Under the pieces are notes generated by a model, which ran no database searches, was not told the origin of the DNA, and worked only from the letters and a program-made list of their open reading frames with translations. Shown one piece after another: positions 1 to 10,917 of a stretch of 64,000 bases of DNA; positions within the stretch are counted from its first letter, which is position 1, and each line of letters begins with the position of its first letter. The stretch comes from Magnolia sinica (lineage: Eukaryota; Streptophyta; Magnoliopsida; Magnoliales; Magnoliaceae): NCBI RefSeq assembly GCF_029962835.1, contig NC_080577.1, forward strand, positions 310,001 through 374,000, read 5' to 3'. Position numbers and translations under genes: made by a program.

Positions 1-2270
1 ATAGCTTGGATGTCCAGGAAACATTCTTTCTACCCGTAAAGTCTCAAGTGAAACAAGAGCCACACAAGAATCCTCCCCAACAGAGAGAAAACAATTACTC
101 CAAGGACAGTCCGTCCAGGGCAGTGGAAGAATAATTTGCCTGATTGGAGCCACATGGTGGTGCATTACTGAAACAAGGCTACCGACATCCATATCCCATA
201 TACGAATCGTGCAATCAGAGCTTCCTGATACTAACGCCCGTTTGAAATGTTGTTCACTCGAGGTTGCAACCATATGGTGTGCTGCCAAGCAAAGCACAGC
301 ACCCGTGTGTCCCAAAAGAGATTGTTCAGATATACATGGATCGATGTTATGATGAAAACTTCCATCAATGAAATTTGGTTCCTGATGAAACATCTCAAAT
401 CGAACTACTTGTATTTCACCATTATAGAAGCCATAGACTACAGCATATGGAGCATAAAAATCTTCCGAAAGCACCAGTGAAGATGACACAATCTGTCCTT
501 TCAACAGAAGACCATTGCCAAAGTTTGTAGGACTTGCAACACAGTTTTGGTGAGAACTTTTATCAGTCTCCCCTTCAGTTGCTTTTAGGCATGCGTTCTG
601 CCTGACAGCCTCAGTTTCAGAAAGAGAACAGGATGTCCCAACCCAATCACCAAGAAAACTACCTTCCCCGACCATGATGCAGGAGCAAGGATCACCAGAA
701 TTGTCGCTTTTCTTTATACCTAACTGCCCATTGCTAACAATCTGCGCCATCAGAGGCTGATGCACTAGCCATATTGAGACACGAGGTTGCCACGATGTTG
801 AAGCATGCACTTCAAAACATAATGATTCTATACGAAGAAGATAATCATTCAACTGACAGTAACTAATTAGCATTTTCACAGAGTGTGGAGCAGCAACAGC
901 AGCAGGGATTTCACAACAAGGCTCAACATCAAACGTGACACCAGAAACCGATATCTTATACACGATAGCAGCACCCGTGTCACTCCATACAGCAAACTGT
1001 TCTACAGATCCTTCATCTGCATCCAATGCATTGTCACTACAGCCACTCTGAAGAAACATGCCCCCAATTGGGCACGCCGGAGTAAGAGGGCCTTCATTGC
1101 AAAGCAAACCATCAGCTAAGGAGATTTCGCAAATAGCAGTCTCACTGGTCCTTGACATAAATGTGCAGTGAGTCTTAAATACAAGAGCCAATAGCTTTCC
1201 ATTAGCTGAAACTGATACTGCCTGTACCCCATCATGCTGCAAACTGTCAGCCTCAACAGATGTTCTTCCCATGTATGAAGAGCTTCTCTGCAGACCACTC
1301 CCAGCTTCGCCATTTGGATCAGGCTCCAGTATTGCAATTGATTCTACCTGTCCAAGTGCATCTGTCATGATCACTGACTGTTTTTTCATGTCCTCAAAAG
1401 ATGGAACTACAGCCATGAATTTCAATGACCCAATGGTCAAGCTCCCGTGGAAGATAGTCTGGACAATATTGAGGGTGCATGAATCGACAATGACAATAGA
1501 ACATTTTGAGGTCCTTCTGAAATGTGCTTCTTTGTCAGTTGCAGTCTCATTTTGAAGGTAGCCAGGGTTCACAATCTCGGCAGTTTCAACTGAACCGGAG
1601 TTTGATGCTTGCATAGCATCAGAAAAATTGCAAGCAATGCAAACATATCGCCTGGACAAAGGCAAGGATGACAGGAGAGATGGGGTACCTACCCATGGAG
1701 GCAATTTTCTTCTACGCCTACAATGGCCGCTACCTCTGCTCCAAATGCATAACACACCATCAGTACAAGCACTCATTAGTGCAGCAGAACCAGATGAGGT
1801 CGAGCTTACATTACTTGAGCTCTCTTTCTGTCCATGGCTAATGATCGGGATGCAAATTTCTAGACCTACTATGGGAGTGGCATGACCACACAGCATTGCC
1901 ATTGGCCAAATTTCCTGTCAAAGTTTATGGTTCGGATGTTAGTAATCAAATGTAACGATGAAGGATGGACGGACGGTGGCAAGTGCATAAAATATCAATG
2001 GATTCCGATTTGACAATGTCCATGGAAATTAAAATTAATTAAATAAATAAGGTGGATATTCATTGACTTAGGAAGAAAGAAGAGAAAACGAGAGGGAGGA
2101 AGAATGACCTACCCGATTGTGAGGGGGGTTGAGGTTCCACCAGATGATGGAGCCATCGGATCCGCCCGTGTAAAGGGTGGGCGGCTGATTCAAGACAGCG
2201 CGAGCAGTTATCCTATGATGATGGAGGTGTGGGCTACCTCCGTACCAAAGGCACGCCACCGGCTGGCATC

Positions 2271-2274
<4 letters not shown>
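1..2274 (-). CDS. WD40/transducin-repeat protein, WDR7/rabconnectin-like (5' part, two exons)
   Basis: Seen: exon 1 is 2274-2113 (ATG at 2274-2272, 54 codons). It ends at donor CGG|GTAGGT; exon 2 starts at 1914 after TTTGACAG and stays open for 638 codons to the window edge. The frame is kept across the 198-nt intron. Exon 1 has a WD signature, LYTGGSDGSIIWWNL. Exon 2 opens with a second blade (MAMLCGHATPIVGLEIC, then SACTDGVLCIWSR); a later blade near bases 60-260 has LVSGSSDCTIRIWDMDVG. Between them is a long non-repeat stretch with acidic and serine-rich parts. Known: this N-terminus matches plant proteins of the At4g11270 type, usually around 1,400-1,500 residues, related to WDR7/rabconnectin-3 beta, which acts with V-ATPase regulators in animals. 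So only about half is present. I chose the start where the WD-like N-terminus begins; codons further upstream only translate a GA repeat. The family is fairly sure, the cellular role is inference. Confidence 0.85.
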
Positions 2275-2314
<40 letters not shown>

Positions 2315-2372
2315 CGAAGAACCAGCCAAGACTGTCTCTCTCTCTCTCTCAAACAAAGAACCAGCCAAGAGT
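2275..2372 (-). repeat. (CT)n microsatellite in the WD40 gene 5' leader
   Basis: A CT run from about 2274 to 2310 lies directly upstream of the ATG (GA-rich in the transcript sense). A unit with the core AACAAAGAACCAGCCAAG is then duplicated once, each copy preceded by another CT run (second run 2334-2350). GA-rich leaders are common in plant genes; a promoter role is only inferred. Confidence 0.8.
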
Positions 2373-2529
2373 TTACAAGGAGAAGCGAGTCTCAGCGGAG
2401 TAGAGGGGGGAAAGAGTCATTCCGCATACCAATATAAAAATTTGGGAAGAAATGATGCGCAGTTGGCGAGGAGAGACCGTGCTGTATAAAAACCCACAAC
2501 CCGTGCGGAGGCGAATCAGTCAGGTGGTG

Positions 2530-2670
2530 TTGCCATGTGTTGGGTGCTGTGGGGCCCAACGTGATGCATATATTTTATATCCGAGCCGTCCATCCGCTTT
2601 GACCTCTCGTTTTAGGAAATTAACCCAAAAATGAAGAAGATCCGAATCTCAAGTGGACCACAGCACGCCC
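2530..2670. repeat. Half copy of the foldback repeat in the WD40 promoter
   Basis: GGGGCCCAACGTGATGCATA, a motif like CCGTCCATCC and AAGTGGACCACAGCACG appear in the same order as in the left arm of the foldback family seen throughout the window. No matching right arm is seen, so this is a truncated copy about 260-400 bp upstream of the WD40 start codon. The stretch 2671-3260 has no gene I can support. Confidence 0.5.
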
Positions 2671-3269
2671 CAGTTTGATGTATATGTTGGATCTGAGATG
2701 TTTGTGCATCCATCAGCATGAGGAATATTTTTGTCATGTGATGGATATGGCATCCAAGCACCATGTAAGAGCCTTAAAAAAGCACTGTTTAAAAGCAAAA
2801 GTGAAAGGAAAAGTATTGATGGATGTGCTGGATCTGAAATATATGTCCTGCGGGAGCACGAATCAGCATTTCCATGGAGTATTTTTTGTTAGGTGATGGA
2901 TCCACGGGGTGTTGGGCATTTCCCCCCTGTGAGGCCTGAAACATATTTTCGTCATGCGAGTCTAAAAAACAGCACCGCTTTTCAAAAAAAGAAAATAAGC
3001 TTAAAAGTTTTTTACCAGCAGCGAGAAGCCAAGCCCAGTCATAATCAACAGAAATCAAGGCCGAGCAAAGCGAGAGAGATGGGCCTTAGCCCTATCACAA
3101 TCAACGAGACCAAAACCTAAGGAAAGCAAAGGGGCGTGGGCTTAGACAAAAAGGAACTAGCACAGGCACATAAATCAAAATGCAGCCCGTGGCCTAAAGT
3201 CTAAAATGAAATTAAAATGCAGCATATGGGCCAAAGTCTAAAATTAAATGCCACTATGGTATGATTAAG

Positions 3270-4010
3270 TGTTGATAAATATTTCAAGAGTAAAGAATTT
3301 GAATGCTGAAAAATAAATTAAAAATATATATATTTCTAATTAAGCTAAAACATGTATCTAATACGATATCCTTAAAGTGTAGTTCACCCCTCATTTTATA
3401 TTAGAAATGGACCATGAGTTGTCGGCGAATTGCTTCCAGGATACAACAAGTCTTATTTAGTCATGTGTACAACAATCACGAATAGATCGCCTTGGGGACT
3501 CGGCTAATGTAGTTAATGTATTTGGTAGACTTAGTGGATAATCAGACTCAGAACTTAGTGAGTTTGAATACACAGAATGTTACTAACTTATTTAAAAGAA
3601 TATGAGAAAGATTCTGTGTTCTTGCAAAGGAGATCGATTGGATTTATTATGCTCTAAACCCGTAGGGGTCCGGTTTATATAGATATAAGGAATGGATCAT
3701 TGCACCTAAGGCTATCAAATATCATAAAATTGCAAAACTATTTATGACCACTGACTCATTTAACCCAGATGTTTCAGACCGTTGGATTAAAGATCTACCC
3801 GTTTAAATCATTAGATGGCTGGCGGTTTTCGAACCGTTGGCATTGACCAAGCTCAATTTCTAGTCGTTCTGAAATGGACAAATCTAATCGTTTCAAAACT
3901 TTTATATAAGCGCATGTGCGAAGTGTAAAGTGGGTCATTGGCGCCACTAGTGTCTCTATAGCTACACTGCACATGTCATCGCTTGTGCACGTGCACCTAC
4001 ACAAGCGATT
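3270..4010 (-). repeat. 3' LTR of the Copia element
   Basis: Lower-coordinate LTR copy. It aligns by eye with 7641-8215 (shared blocks listed under the element). GGTTTATATAGATATAAGG at about 3671 corresponds to GTTTATATAGATAGAGAG in the other copy and may hold the LTR TATA region read on the opposite strand. Confidence 0.6.
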
Positions 4011-4017
4011 CATCCTG

Positions 4018-4480
4018 GATGAGGTCATCTTATTACTTTTGTTTCTCCAAAACTTTTTACTTATCAGTTACTTGTCCTTATCAATTTAATTTGAACTTAA
4101 AGGTTTTCTAATGTAATGTTGGGTTTCCATTACTTGTGGAACTTTGAATGGAGAGTTTTAACCACATCCCTCTGGATAATGCCCTTACCATCTCTTTTAT
4201 TATAGGTTTAGTGAAATGATCAACTAAGTTATTTATAATGAAAAACATTATTCGTCCTAGATAAGATCATCTTATTTTTATTTTTATTTTTCTGAAACTT
4301 TTTATTTATCAGTGACTTGTTCTTATCCATTTAACCTAAACTTATAGGTTTTTTAATGTTATGTTAGGTTTTCATCACTTGTGAAACTTTGAGTGGAGAG
4401 TTTTAACCACATCATTCTGGATAATGTTCTTACTATCTCTCTTATTGGAAGTTTAGTAAAAGGATCAGCTAAGTTATTTT
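4018..4480. repeat. Tandem duplication of the Copia RNase H end (period about 238 bp)
   Basis: 4018-4240 and 4256-4480 repeat the same order of blocks: GTCATCTTATT, CTTATCAGT, ACTTGT, GGAGAGTTTTAACCACATC, TGGATAATG and CAACTAAGTTATTT-like. On the minus strand the second copy translates to NNLADPFTKLPIREIV and then LSRMMWLKLS, the typical C-terminal RNase H signature of Copia elements. Confidence 0.75.
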
Positions 4481-5232
4481 TTGACTTCACATATGAAATC
4501 ACAATGATTCAATCTTGAATCGACTGCCTTACATGGTTATGTCTCAGACTTATGTGTATGGACATTGCATTATGTGTGTAGTTGTAGGTTTTACTATAGT
4601 GGCCTCACCATCACAATGAAGTGAAATAGCGGGTATAAGCTTCGCACATAACAAGATCTATAGTATATGATCCCTTTGCCACTCAGTCTTTTTGTCTGTT
4701 GCAATCAAAGCTATAAACTCATATTCCAACATCGAGTGTTTTCTACGTGTCTATTTCTTGGATCTTTAAGAAACAATTGCACCTCATCAGATGAACAATC
4801 ACCCTTTTATGGACTTATTATCCCATGCACTCAATATCCAACTTGCATCGATATGTTATTCAAATACGATCGAAAATTCTATGTATATATTATAGCCCTA
4901 GTTATTTGGTCGCTTTGAGGTAACAAGAACTCTACCAATAGCGTTCTAATGTTTTGTGCTGGAAGTACTAGTAAACCTGCTTAATTTACTCACAGCGTAT
5001 GTTTTATCCAGTCATGTGCATTGTATAGCATACATAAGACTGCTTATATCACCAACATATTAAAGTTGTGTAATTATTATTTATTCGAACTTGATACTTA
5101 TATCAAATGAGGTATTTGCCTCTTTAAATTTTAAGCGGTTAAACTTATTATGTATTTTATCAATGTAATGAGACCGACGCAGCGCATAACTCCCGTTATG
5201 TTTTTAACTTTGATACATAGGATGATATTCAC

Positions 5233-5439
5233 TTATCTAAGATCCTTTATTTTAAAATTGGAAGAGATAAACCCCTTCGTTTTAGCTACACATTTCATTG
5301 CATTATTGATAATTAGCATGTCGTTAACATATAAACATATAATAATAATGCAATCACCATGGACCTTAGAGTAAATGCACTTATCAGCTACATTATGAAA
5401 ATCATAAGATGACACATTTGAATTGAAATTTTCATGCAA
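5233..5439 (-). pseudogene. Copia reverse transcriptase fragment
   Basis: A 68-codon minus frame contains IICLYVNDMLIINN, the counterpart of the Copia catalytic block YVDDM, followed by FISSNFKIKDL, which resembles the family motif L...F.MKDLG. The first catalytic aspartate is replaced by asparagine (VND), so this copy would be inactive even if expressed. Flanking reverse-transcriptase sequence is shredded by stops. Confidence 0.75.
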
Positions 5440-6344
5440 CTATTTAGGTGCTTGTTTTAATCTATACATTGACTTGATGAGCCTACACACTTTATTTTCA
5501 TTTTCTGGTGGAACAAACCCTTCTGGTTGCTCTATATATACTTTCTCGTCGAGGTCATCATTCATGAATGATGTATTTATATTCATTTGGTCGATGTGAA
5601 TATGATGTATGGATGCTATTTAGCTCACATATCTGAGTGTGCAATAGGTTTAATACTTTAGATAATCCATTAATAGTAGGGAATGATTTCTTAGTCATCT
5701 TATACTGTATGCACATGTTAATTTATCATTCTTACTTTCACTATACAAGATTAATCCACTTTTAGCCATGAGTCTCATGGTATTATAGCCTACACGTGCT
5801 AATGTACAATGCCACAAGGATACAGACTCAACCACATAAACAAAAGAATTATTTTCATTAAGCAAGGGTTTGATCGTCCCATTACAAGCATACCTTTTCC
5901 AAAAAAAAAATCATTCATGTATAATATCAACTTGTCGGATTCATATACTACCATAATCATTGGTTTTCCCAAAAAAATTCATAAAACTAAGGTCCTTCTC
6001 ATGTTTGGGCAATGTAGCACGTTGGTCATGATTACCTTCTTTACAGGGGTAAACACAAGTTCCACGGTTCCTTTGTTGACAACCTTTGACCGGCCTTCGT
6101 TCCCCATTTGAAACTCTTAATCATTGGTCGTGTCTTCACGGATCTTAAAGGTAAATTTGTTATAGCACACATGTACTATGGCAGTTGTACCCTACCACAA
6201 ACTGGGGACTTTTCCTTTAACCATATTCACTTCGGTGATAATTGGGACTATGCCATCTTATACTACACTAGCCTCTTTTCTTAAGCCTCCCGCATTCTCT
6301 ATAGACTCTGGTCTTTCCATAGACATAGCAAGACCCTTTGAGCT

Positions 6345-6836
6345 TGTTTAGTCCGTGAGATTAAATTATATGGAATTGTATTATATGAGATTAATACCAG
6401 TATTGCACGATGATTGCATGTCTGGAAAATACAATGGTATTTGAGTCATCCAATCCTCATGTTTGGGATAAAAATCTTGCTATGGGAAAAACACTAGAGT
6501 AAGGAAAATCCTATTTGGTGAACCATGGAATTGTAATCAATGAACCAAATTCGCAATGGATGTCGGTCACTCATACATGTATATTACTAGAATGTTATAT
6601 GTAAATGGTGTCTATGGATGGACGACATTGATAAAACACATGCATCAATGTGGGGCTCACGTGTGTGGCGGATTTCAAAATCCACGGAAATTCAGCATGG
6701 GACCAAATGCAATTCCATCCCACCTAATTCCAACCCTTTATGTACTCCCCAAACGTCGAATGGACTTTGCATGAGACCAGATGTAATTCCATCCCACCTA
6801 ATCTCATATAATGCCATGCGCCAGACGCCCTATTTG
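6345..6836. mobile_element. hAT-like MITE inside the Copia element (related end at 25180-25260)
   Basis: The left end has GTTTAGTCCGTGAGATTAAA, then ATATGGAATTG and TATTGCACGATGATTGCATG. The right end carries TGGGATGGAATT and GAGATTA motifs in inverted orientation. The same series (TTTAGTTCACGGCATTAAA, TATGGAATTGCATTGGATGG, TTGCACAATGATT) appears on the minus strand at 25180-25260, so this is a repeated family. It interrupts the Copia coding remains. Superfamily is a guess; no target duplication is clear. Confidence 0.45.
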
Positions 6837-7426
6837 GATTTTATGTTCTTATTCTTTTGGGACTTTTTGAATTTTTTGTTATATTTATTAGGTTTTAGGG
6901 ATTCATTCTTCTCCGGATTATTATTGTTCTTTGATGGTTTTTCTACTACATTCATCTTGGATAAGAACGCACTATAGGCATCATTTTTTTTTGTCTCAGT
7001 TGCGATATTCTTCCTCAATTCGAATATGTCTTCAAATTTGTTCAAGGTAGACTTTTAAAATGTATGCAGTAACCTGTTCATGTAATCTTTCCAGATTGGA
7101 GGCAGTTTAGCTATTATGGCCCCAACTTAGAAGGATTCAGCTATATCAATTTTTAATAGTTTTATCTTATTTATGATCAGTTGCAATTCTTGGATATGTG
7201 CCAATAGAAACTTATTGCCTACTATTGTGAAGTCGAAGTACCTAGCAATTAAGATTTTATTTGTTCCTTCCTTTTCAACATTGTGCTTGAATTCCAGTTC
7301 ATTTCAAAATTCTTTGGCCAAGGTTATTCCAGTGTACAAGTCATATGGATGGTCGGATAAGGTGTTTACGATATGACCATAACACAACAACTCGTCTTTT
7401 TGTCACTTGAATCTTGCAACGATCTG

Positions 7427-7618
7427 TTATGCATAACCCTTGTAAGTCACATTTGGAAGTGGTGGCAGGTTCATGTCCAAAATGTAGTAGATCTTTAGAG
7501 CGGTGAGAATGAACTTCAACTTGTCGTGCCATCTGGCGAAGTTGGTGCCACTAAATCGATCAAGCCTATTTAGGTCATGGTTCATTAGCTTGATTGATGC
7601 AACGCTTTCAGAATTCAT
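7427..7618 (-). pseudogene. Copia gag N-terminal fragment
   Basis: The frame holds DRFSGTNFARWHDKLKFIL followed by TALKIYYILDMNLPPLP. Plant Copia gag proteins typically read F.GTNF.RW..KL.FLLT.L....VL near their N-terminus. It ends in a stop/frameshift; an overlapping frame (7341-7532) shows continued decay. Confidence 0.75.
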
Positions 7619-7640
7619 GTCGAAAATCTCGCTTTAAAAA

Positions 7641-8215
7641 TGTTGGTAAAATTATGAAAATAAAGAATTTGGATATTGAAAAATAATTGAGAAAATTTGT
7701 TTCAAATAAGGCCACACTTATTAGATACGTTGTCCTTAAAGCATAATTTTCCCCATCTCCTCTTGGATTAGAGATCATTGACAGGGTACTGCTAGATTGC
7801 TTACAAGATATGACAAACTTGTTTGGTCGTGCATGCAGCAATCATGGGACCACCTTAGGAACTCGGCTAACACAGTCATTGTCTATGGCAAAATCCATAA
7901 GTAATCAAACTCAAGGATCCAGTTTATATAGATAGAGAGAATGGACTGTTGCACCTGAGGCCATTAAATATTATAACATTACAAAAACATTTATGACCAT
8001 TGGCTCATTTAATCTAGACGTTTCAGACCATTTGATTGTTTTCATATCACTGGCATTAATCAATGTCAGTTTCTAGCCATTCTCAGTAACAAACGGATTT
8101 GACCGTTTCCATAAACTTATATAAGATGGTATTCATGAAGTGAAAAGTGTGTCACTAGTGCCTCCACAGGCACACCACCTCACTACACCTGTGCGTGTAT
8201 GCGCATTGGAACACG
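7641..8215 (-). repeat. 5' LTR of the Copia element
   Basis: Upper-coordinate LTR copy, matching 3270-4010. The gag reading frame begins only about 20 bp inside its inner end, closer than usual, and I see no clear primer-binding site there, so the junction has probably suffered a deletion. Confidence 0.6.
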
Positions 8216-8630
8216 TAACCCAATCTCTCTCCCTCTTTTCCCAAGTTATTCTCAAAACCATTTATAAAACCATCAAATTTTCCATATCCAAGCAACGTGG
8301 GATAAAGTGGAATTCACTTTTTTCATAAATTTTTTTGTTCAAAAATTTTTGGAGGGAAACTTTTTTTTCTGAAGTTTTAATTTAAATTTTAAAAATACAT
8401 TATTTGATTTAACCAAATAATATTTTTTCAACAATGAGCGAAGGCACCGAACAACAAGAAGTTGGTTACTATCCCTAGATGTTGATTTGCCTTGTAAATC
8501 TCATGATTTCTCTTCTCAAGCTGTCAGAAGTAGTCACAATGATGGCTATTGGCGCTACAAATCTTATGATTTCTCTTTTTAAAAAATCTATATCTTAAAA
8601 GTATTCTTCACGAAAAATGTTTAAAGGATT
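8216..8630. other. AT-rich stretch without a gene
   Basis: Runs of T and A with no long open frame; possibly the outer part of the Copia LTR. Nothing else is recognisable. Confidence 0.5.
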
Positions 8631-9226
8631 AATAACTAGTAGAGAGGGAATATGGTTTTGCACCATGTAGGATTCAAGCTACAGGTGATTTGGTACTCAT
8701 ATGGTAGTTATGTATATAGTTAGACAATGTGGTAATTTCCCGGTAACAATTAATGAAGATCACAATAAGAATGAGTTGTTTGAAAAATGGATTAATCAAG
8801 TTAGTTAACCACTAAAATTAAATTATAACAATACTCTTAATTTAAATCAAAAGATATAAGTGCTTCTTGCCATCAATTAACTACATCTTCAAAGCACCCT
8901 CTTCCGGGAACTATTTGAATTAGTAGAGAGGGAATAACTAGTAGAGAGGGAATATGGTTTTGCTCCATGTAGGATTCAGGCTACAGGTGATTTGGTACTC
9001 ATATGGTAGTTATGTATATAGTTAGACAATGTGGTAAGTTCCCGGTAACAATTAATGAAGATCACAATAAGAATGAGTGATTTGAAAAATGGATTAATCA
9101 AGTTAGTTAACCACTAAAATTAAATTTTAACAATACTCTTAATTTAAATCAAAAGATATAAGTGCTTTTTGCCATCAATTAACTACATCTTCAAAGCACC
9201 CTCTTCCAGGAACTATTTGAATTCCA
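8620..9226. repeat. 302-bp tandem duplication, nearly identical copies
   Basis: AACTAGTAGAGAGGGAATA starts at 8634 and again at 8936, and the next ~290 bases repeat with only a few differences (for example CACCATG/CTCCATG, TTCAAG/TTCAGG, TTCCGGG/TTCCAGG). At the junction (8921-8942) TAGTAGAGAGGGAATAA occurs twice, which points to slippage or unequal exchange. A more diverged relative follows at about 9480-9690 (AATTAAATCAAA, then CTTCAAAGCACCC). Confidence 0.9.
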
Positions 9227-9695
9227 TGTTTATAAGGTAATGGAGAAACATAAAGCATATTCTTGTGTTGCACTTCGTACATTCACATCAAAGCACTGAG
9301 TAGTAGAGGACTTTGTCAATTTTAAATTTTTATCAATCCTATATTAGCCCAAAGTCAAATTATGATCCAAACCATAACTTAAATCGTAGCTTGTCATAAT
9401 TAAGAAACGAGGCTCGATCAATGGTTTGCTCTATGTTAACCGTTCTATGTTATTGTACCCATGTAACAACTAACAACTATGTGTACAATTACACAACATG
9501 ACAGTTCTCTAGTGGTAGTTAAGACAATAGTTGAGCAAGGTGGTGTGAAAGGTTATTGGCCAAATTAGTTAGGTTGATGCTGCAATTAAATTACACCAAT
9601 ATTGCTCCTAATTAAATCAAATTAAAATACAGATCTATCTTTTGACAATAAGTCAAGTGACTCTTCAAAGCACCCACTCCCAGCAATCAATGGGG

Positions 9696-9696
<1 letters not shown>

Positions 9697-9741
<45 letters not shown>
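9697..9741. repeat. (TA)n microsatellite
   Basis: About 22 uninterrupted TA units. It abuts the left end of the foldback element at 9757. Confidence 0.95.
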
Positions 9742-9743
<2 letters not shown>

Positions 9744-9756
9744 ACATTGTACTATG

Positions 9757-10258
9757 AGGTCGACCTCATGGGAACTTCCCATGAGGTCAAGCTGTTTGGG
9801 CCCCACTGTGATGTGTGTCGAACATCTACTCCATCAGTCAGATGCATCATTCCATGGTGCGCCACAGGCTTAAAAATCTACTCAATCCATGATTTGGGTG
9901 GCCCACAACACATACAACAGTTGAGAGGGGTTACCCTCCCATTAAAACATTCATAATCATTTATTAGGCCCACCGAGATGTGGTTCACAAATCCAACCAA
10001 TTAATTGCGTGTCCCAATTGGATGAGGGGTCTGAACAAGTTTTAGTCGCATCCAAAACTCATGTGGGCCCTACCAAGTGCTTTTATATGTTTTAGGCATG
10101 TCTTCGCATAGTAGTATGGCCCACCTAAGTTTCGTATATGGCTAATATTTGGGATATCCCATAACCTAAAGGGGACCCATCAAATGCACGGTGTTCATGT
10201 TCGACACACATCACGATGGGGCCCACGCAACCCGACCTCATGGGAAGTTCCCATGATG
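9757..10258. mobile_element. Foldback element with about 65-bp inverted ends
   Basis: The left arm (9757-9826) and the right arm (10196-10258) are inverted copies of each other; both contain ACCTCATGGGAA, GGGCCC, GTGATGTGTGTCGAACAT. The end also has its own small palindrome, ACCTCATGGGAA-C-TTCCCATGAGGT at 9763-9787. The inner part carries GTGGCCCAC-like words shared with the main foldback family but lacks its central block, so I treat it as a separate subfamily. No coding frame. Confidence 0.7.
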
Positions 10259-10332
10259 ATATCGATATTGTTTTTGTATCCCTAGCCAGCAAAACTTGTA
10301 GTGATACTGATACTTCGAACATTGGTTCCAGG
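10259..10332. repeat. Fragment of the MULE-type MITE seen at 51813-52790
   Basis: GTAGTGATACTGATACTTCGAACATT matches in order and orientation the right end of the 978-bp element in SGT1 intron 2 (ATGATACCGAAACTCCGAACACTG, partial words only). No partner end was found here. Confidence 0.4.
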
Positions 10333-10447
10333 ACTTTCTCCAGCTGGAAAGCATTACCCAAATAGTTGATGAGTTTTTATAGTTGAATGTGGACCATATG
10401 CAACTCCGGCGAATTCCAAGACAATTCCCTTCACTGTCTTATTGAGA

Positions 10448-10800
10448 AGTGACTGAATTGACCGTGAAATGCATGGAATTGACCGTAAAGTGAAGGGAAT
10501 TGACCGTGAAATGCATGGAATTGACCGTGAAGTGAAGGGGATTGACCATGAAATGCATCGAATTGACCATGAAGTGAAGGGGGATTGACCATGAAATGAA
10601 TTGGATTGACCGTGAAGTGAAGGGAATTAACCGTGAAATGCATGGAATTGATCGTGAAGTGAAGGGAATTGATTGTGAAATATACGGAATTAACCATGAA
10701 GTGAGGGGGAATCGCATGAAATTGACCGTGGAATGCATGGAATTGACCGTGAAGTCAGGGAATTGACCGTGAAATGCATAGAATTGACCGTGAAGTGAAT
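10448..10800. repeat. 21-bp repeat array A1 (MULE-1, 3' side)
   Basis: About 16 tandem units of the type GAATTGACCGTGAARTGMAKG (21 bp), alternating a form with AAGTGAAGG and one with AAATGCATGG. The array begins about 120 bp beyond the transposase stop. Units carry few stop codons in the reverse frames, so long artificial frames result; these are not genes. Confidence 0.9.
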
Positions 10801-10917
10801 GTCTTATTGGAAATTTGAATTGTAGTGGTAAGAAATTCACAATTTTAAAAAAAGTAAGAAATGCATTCAATATATAACATTCACAGTCGTATTACAAAAA
10901 ATGCACTACAAATTACA

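Larger units (their letters stand above)
3262..8450 (-). mobile_element. Decayed Copia LTR retrotransposon
   Basis: Two diverged direct copies frame the element: about 3270-4010 and 7641-8215. They share, in order, a TAAAGAATTTG-like start, CTTAAAG, ACTCGGCTAA, GGTTTATATAGAT, TTTATGACCA and TTTCAGACC. Between them, on the minus strand, are gag-like residues near 7430-7618, a reverse-transcriptase piece at 5233-5439 and the end of RNase H near 4050-4480. The order gag, RT, RNase H from high to low coordinates fixes the orientation. No long frame survives, so it is inactive. The outer limits are approximate because the LTR copies differ a lot (roughly 70-75% by eye) and no target duplication was found. 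The upper LTR could extend to about 8450. Confidence 0.75.

Noticed and set aside
1116..1885. Plus- and minus-strand frames of 73-94 codons
   Set aside because: Shadows of the WD40 exon, which is open in another minus frame for 638 codons.
2275..2352. Upstream extension of the WD40 protein (Arg-Glu repeats)
   Set aside because: Translation of a GA microsatellite; the conserved N-terminus begins at 2274.
10431..10870. 143-codon minus frame beside MULE-1, and similar frames at 14481-14918 and 44471-44866
   Set aside because: Same cause: translation of the 21-bp arrays.
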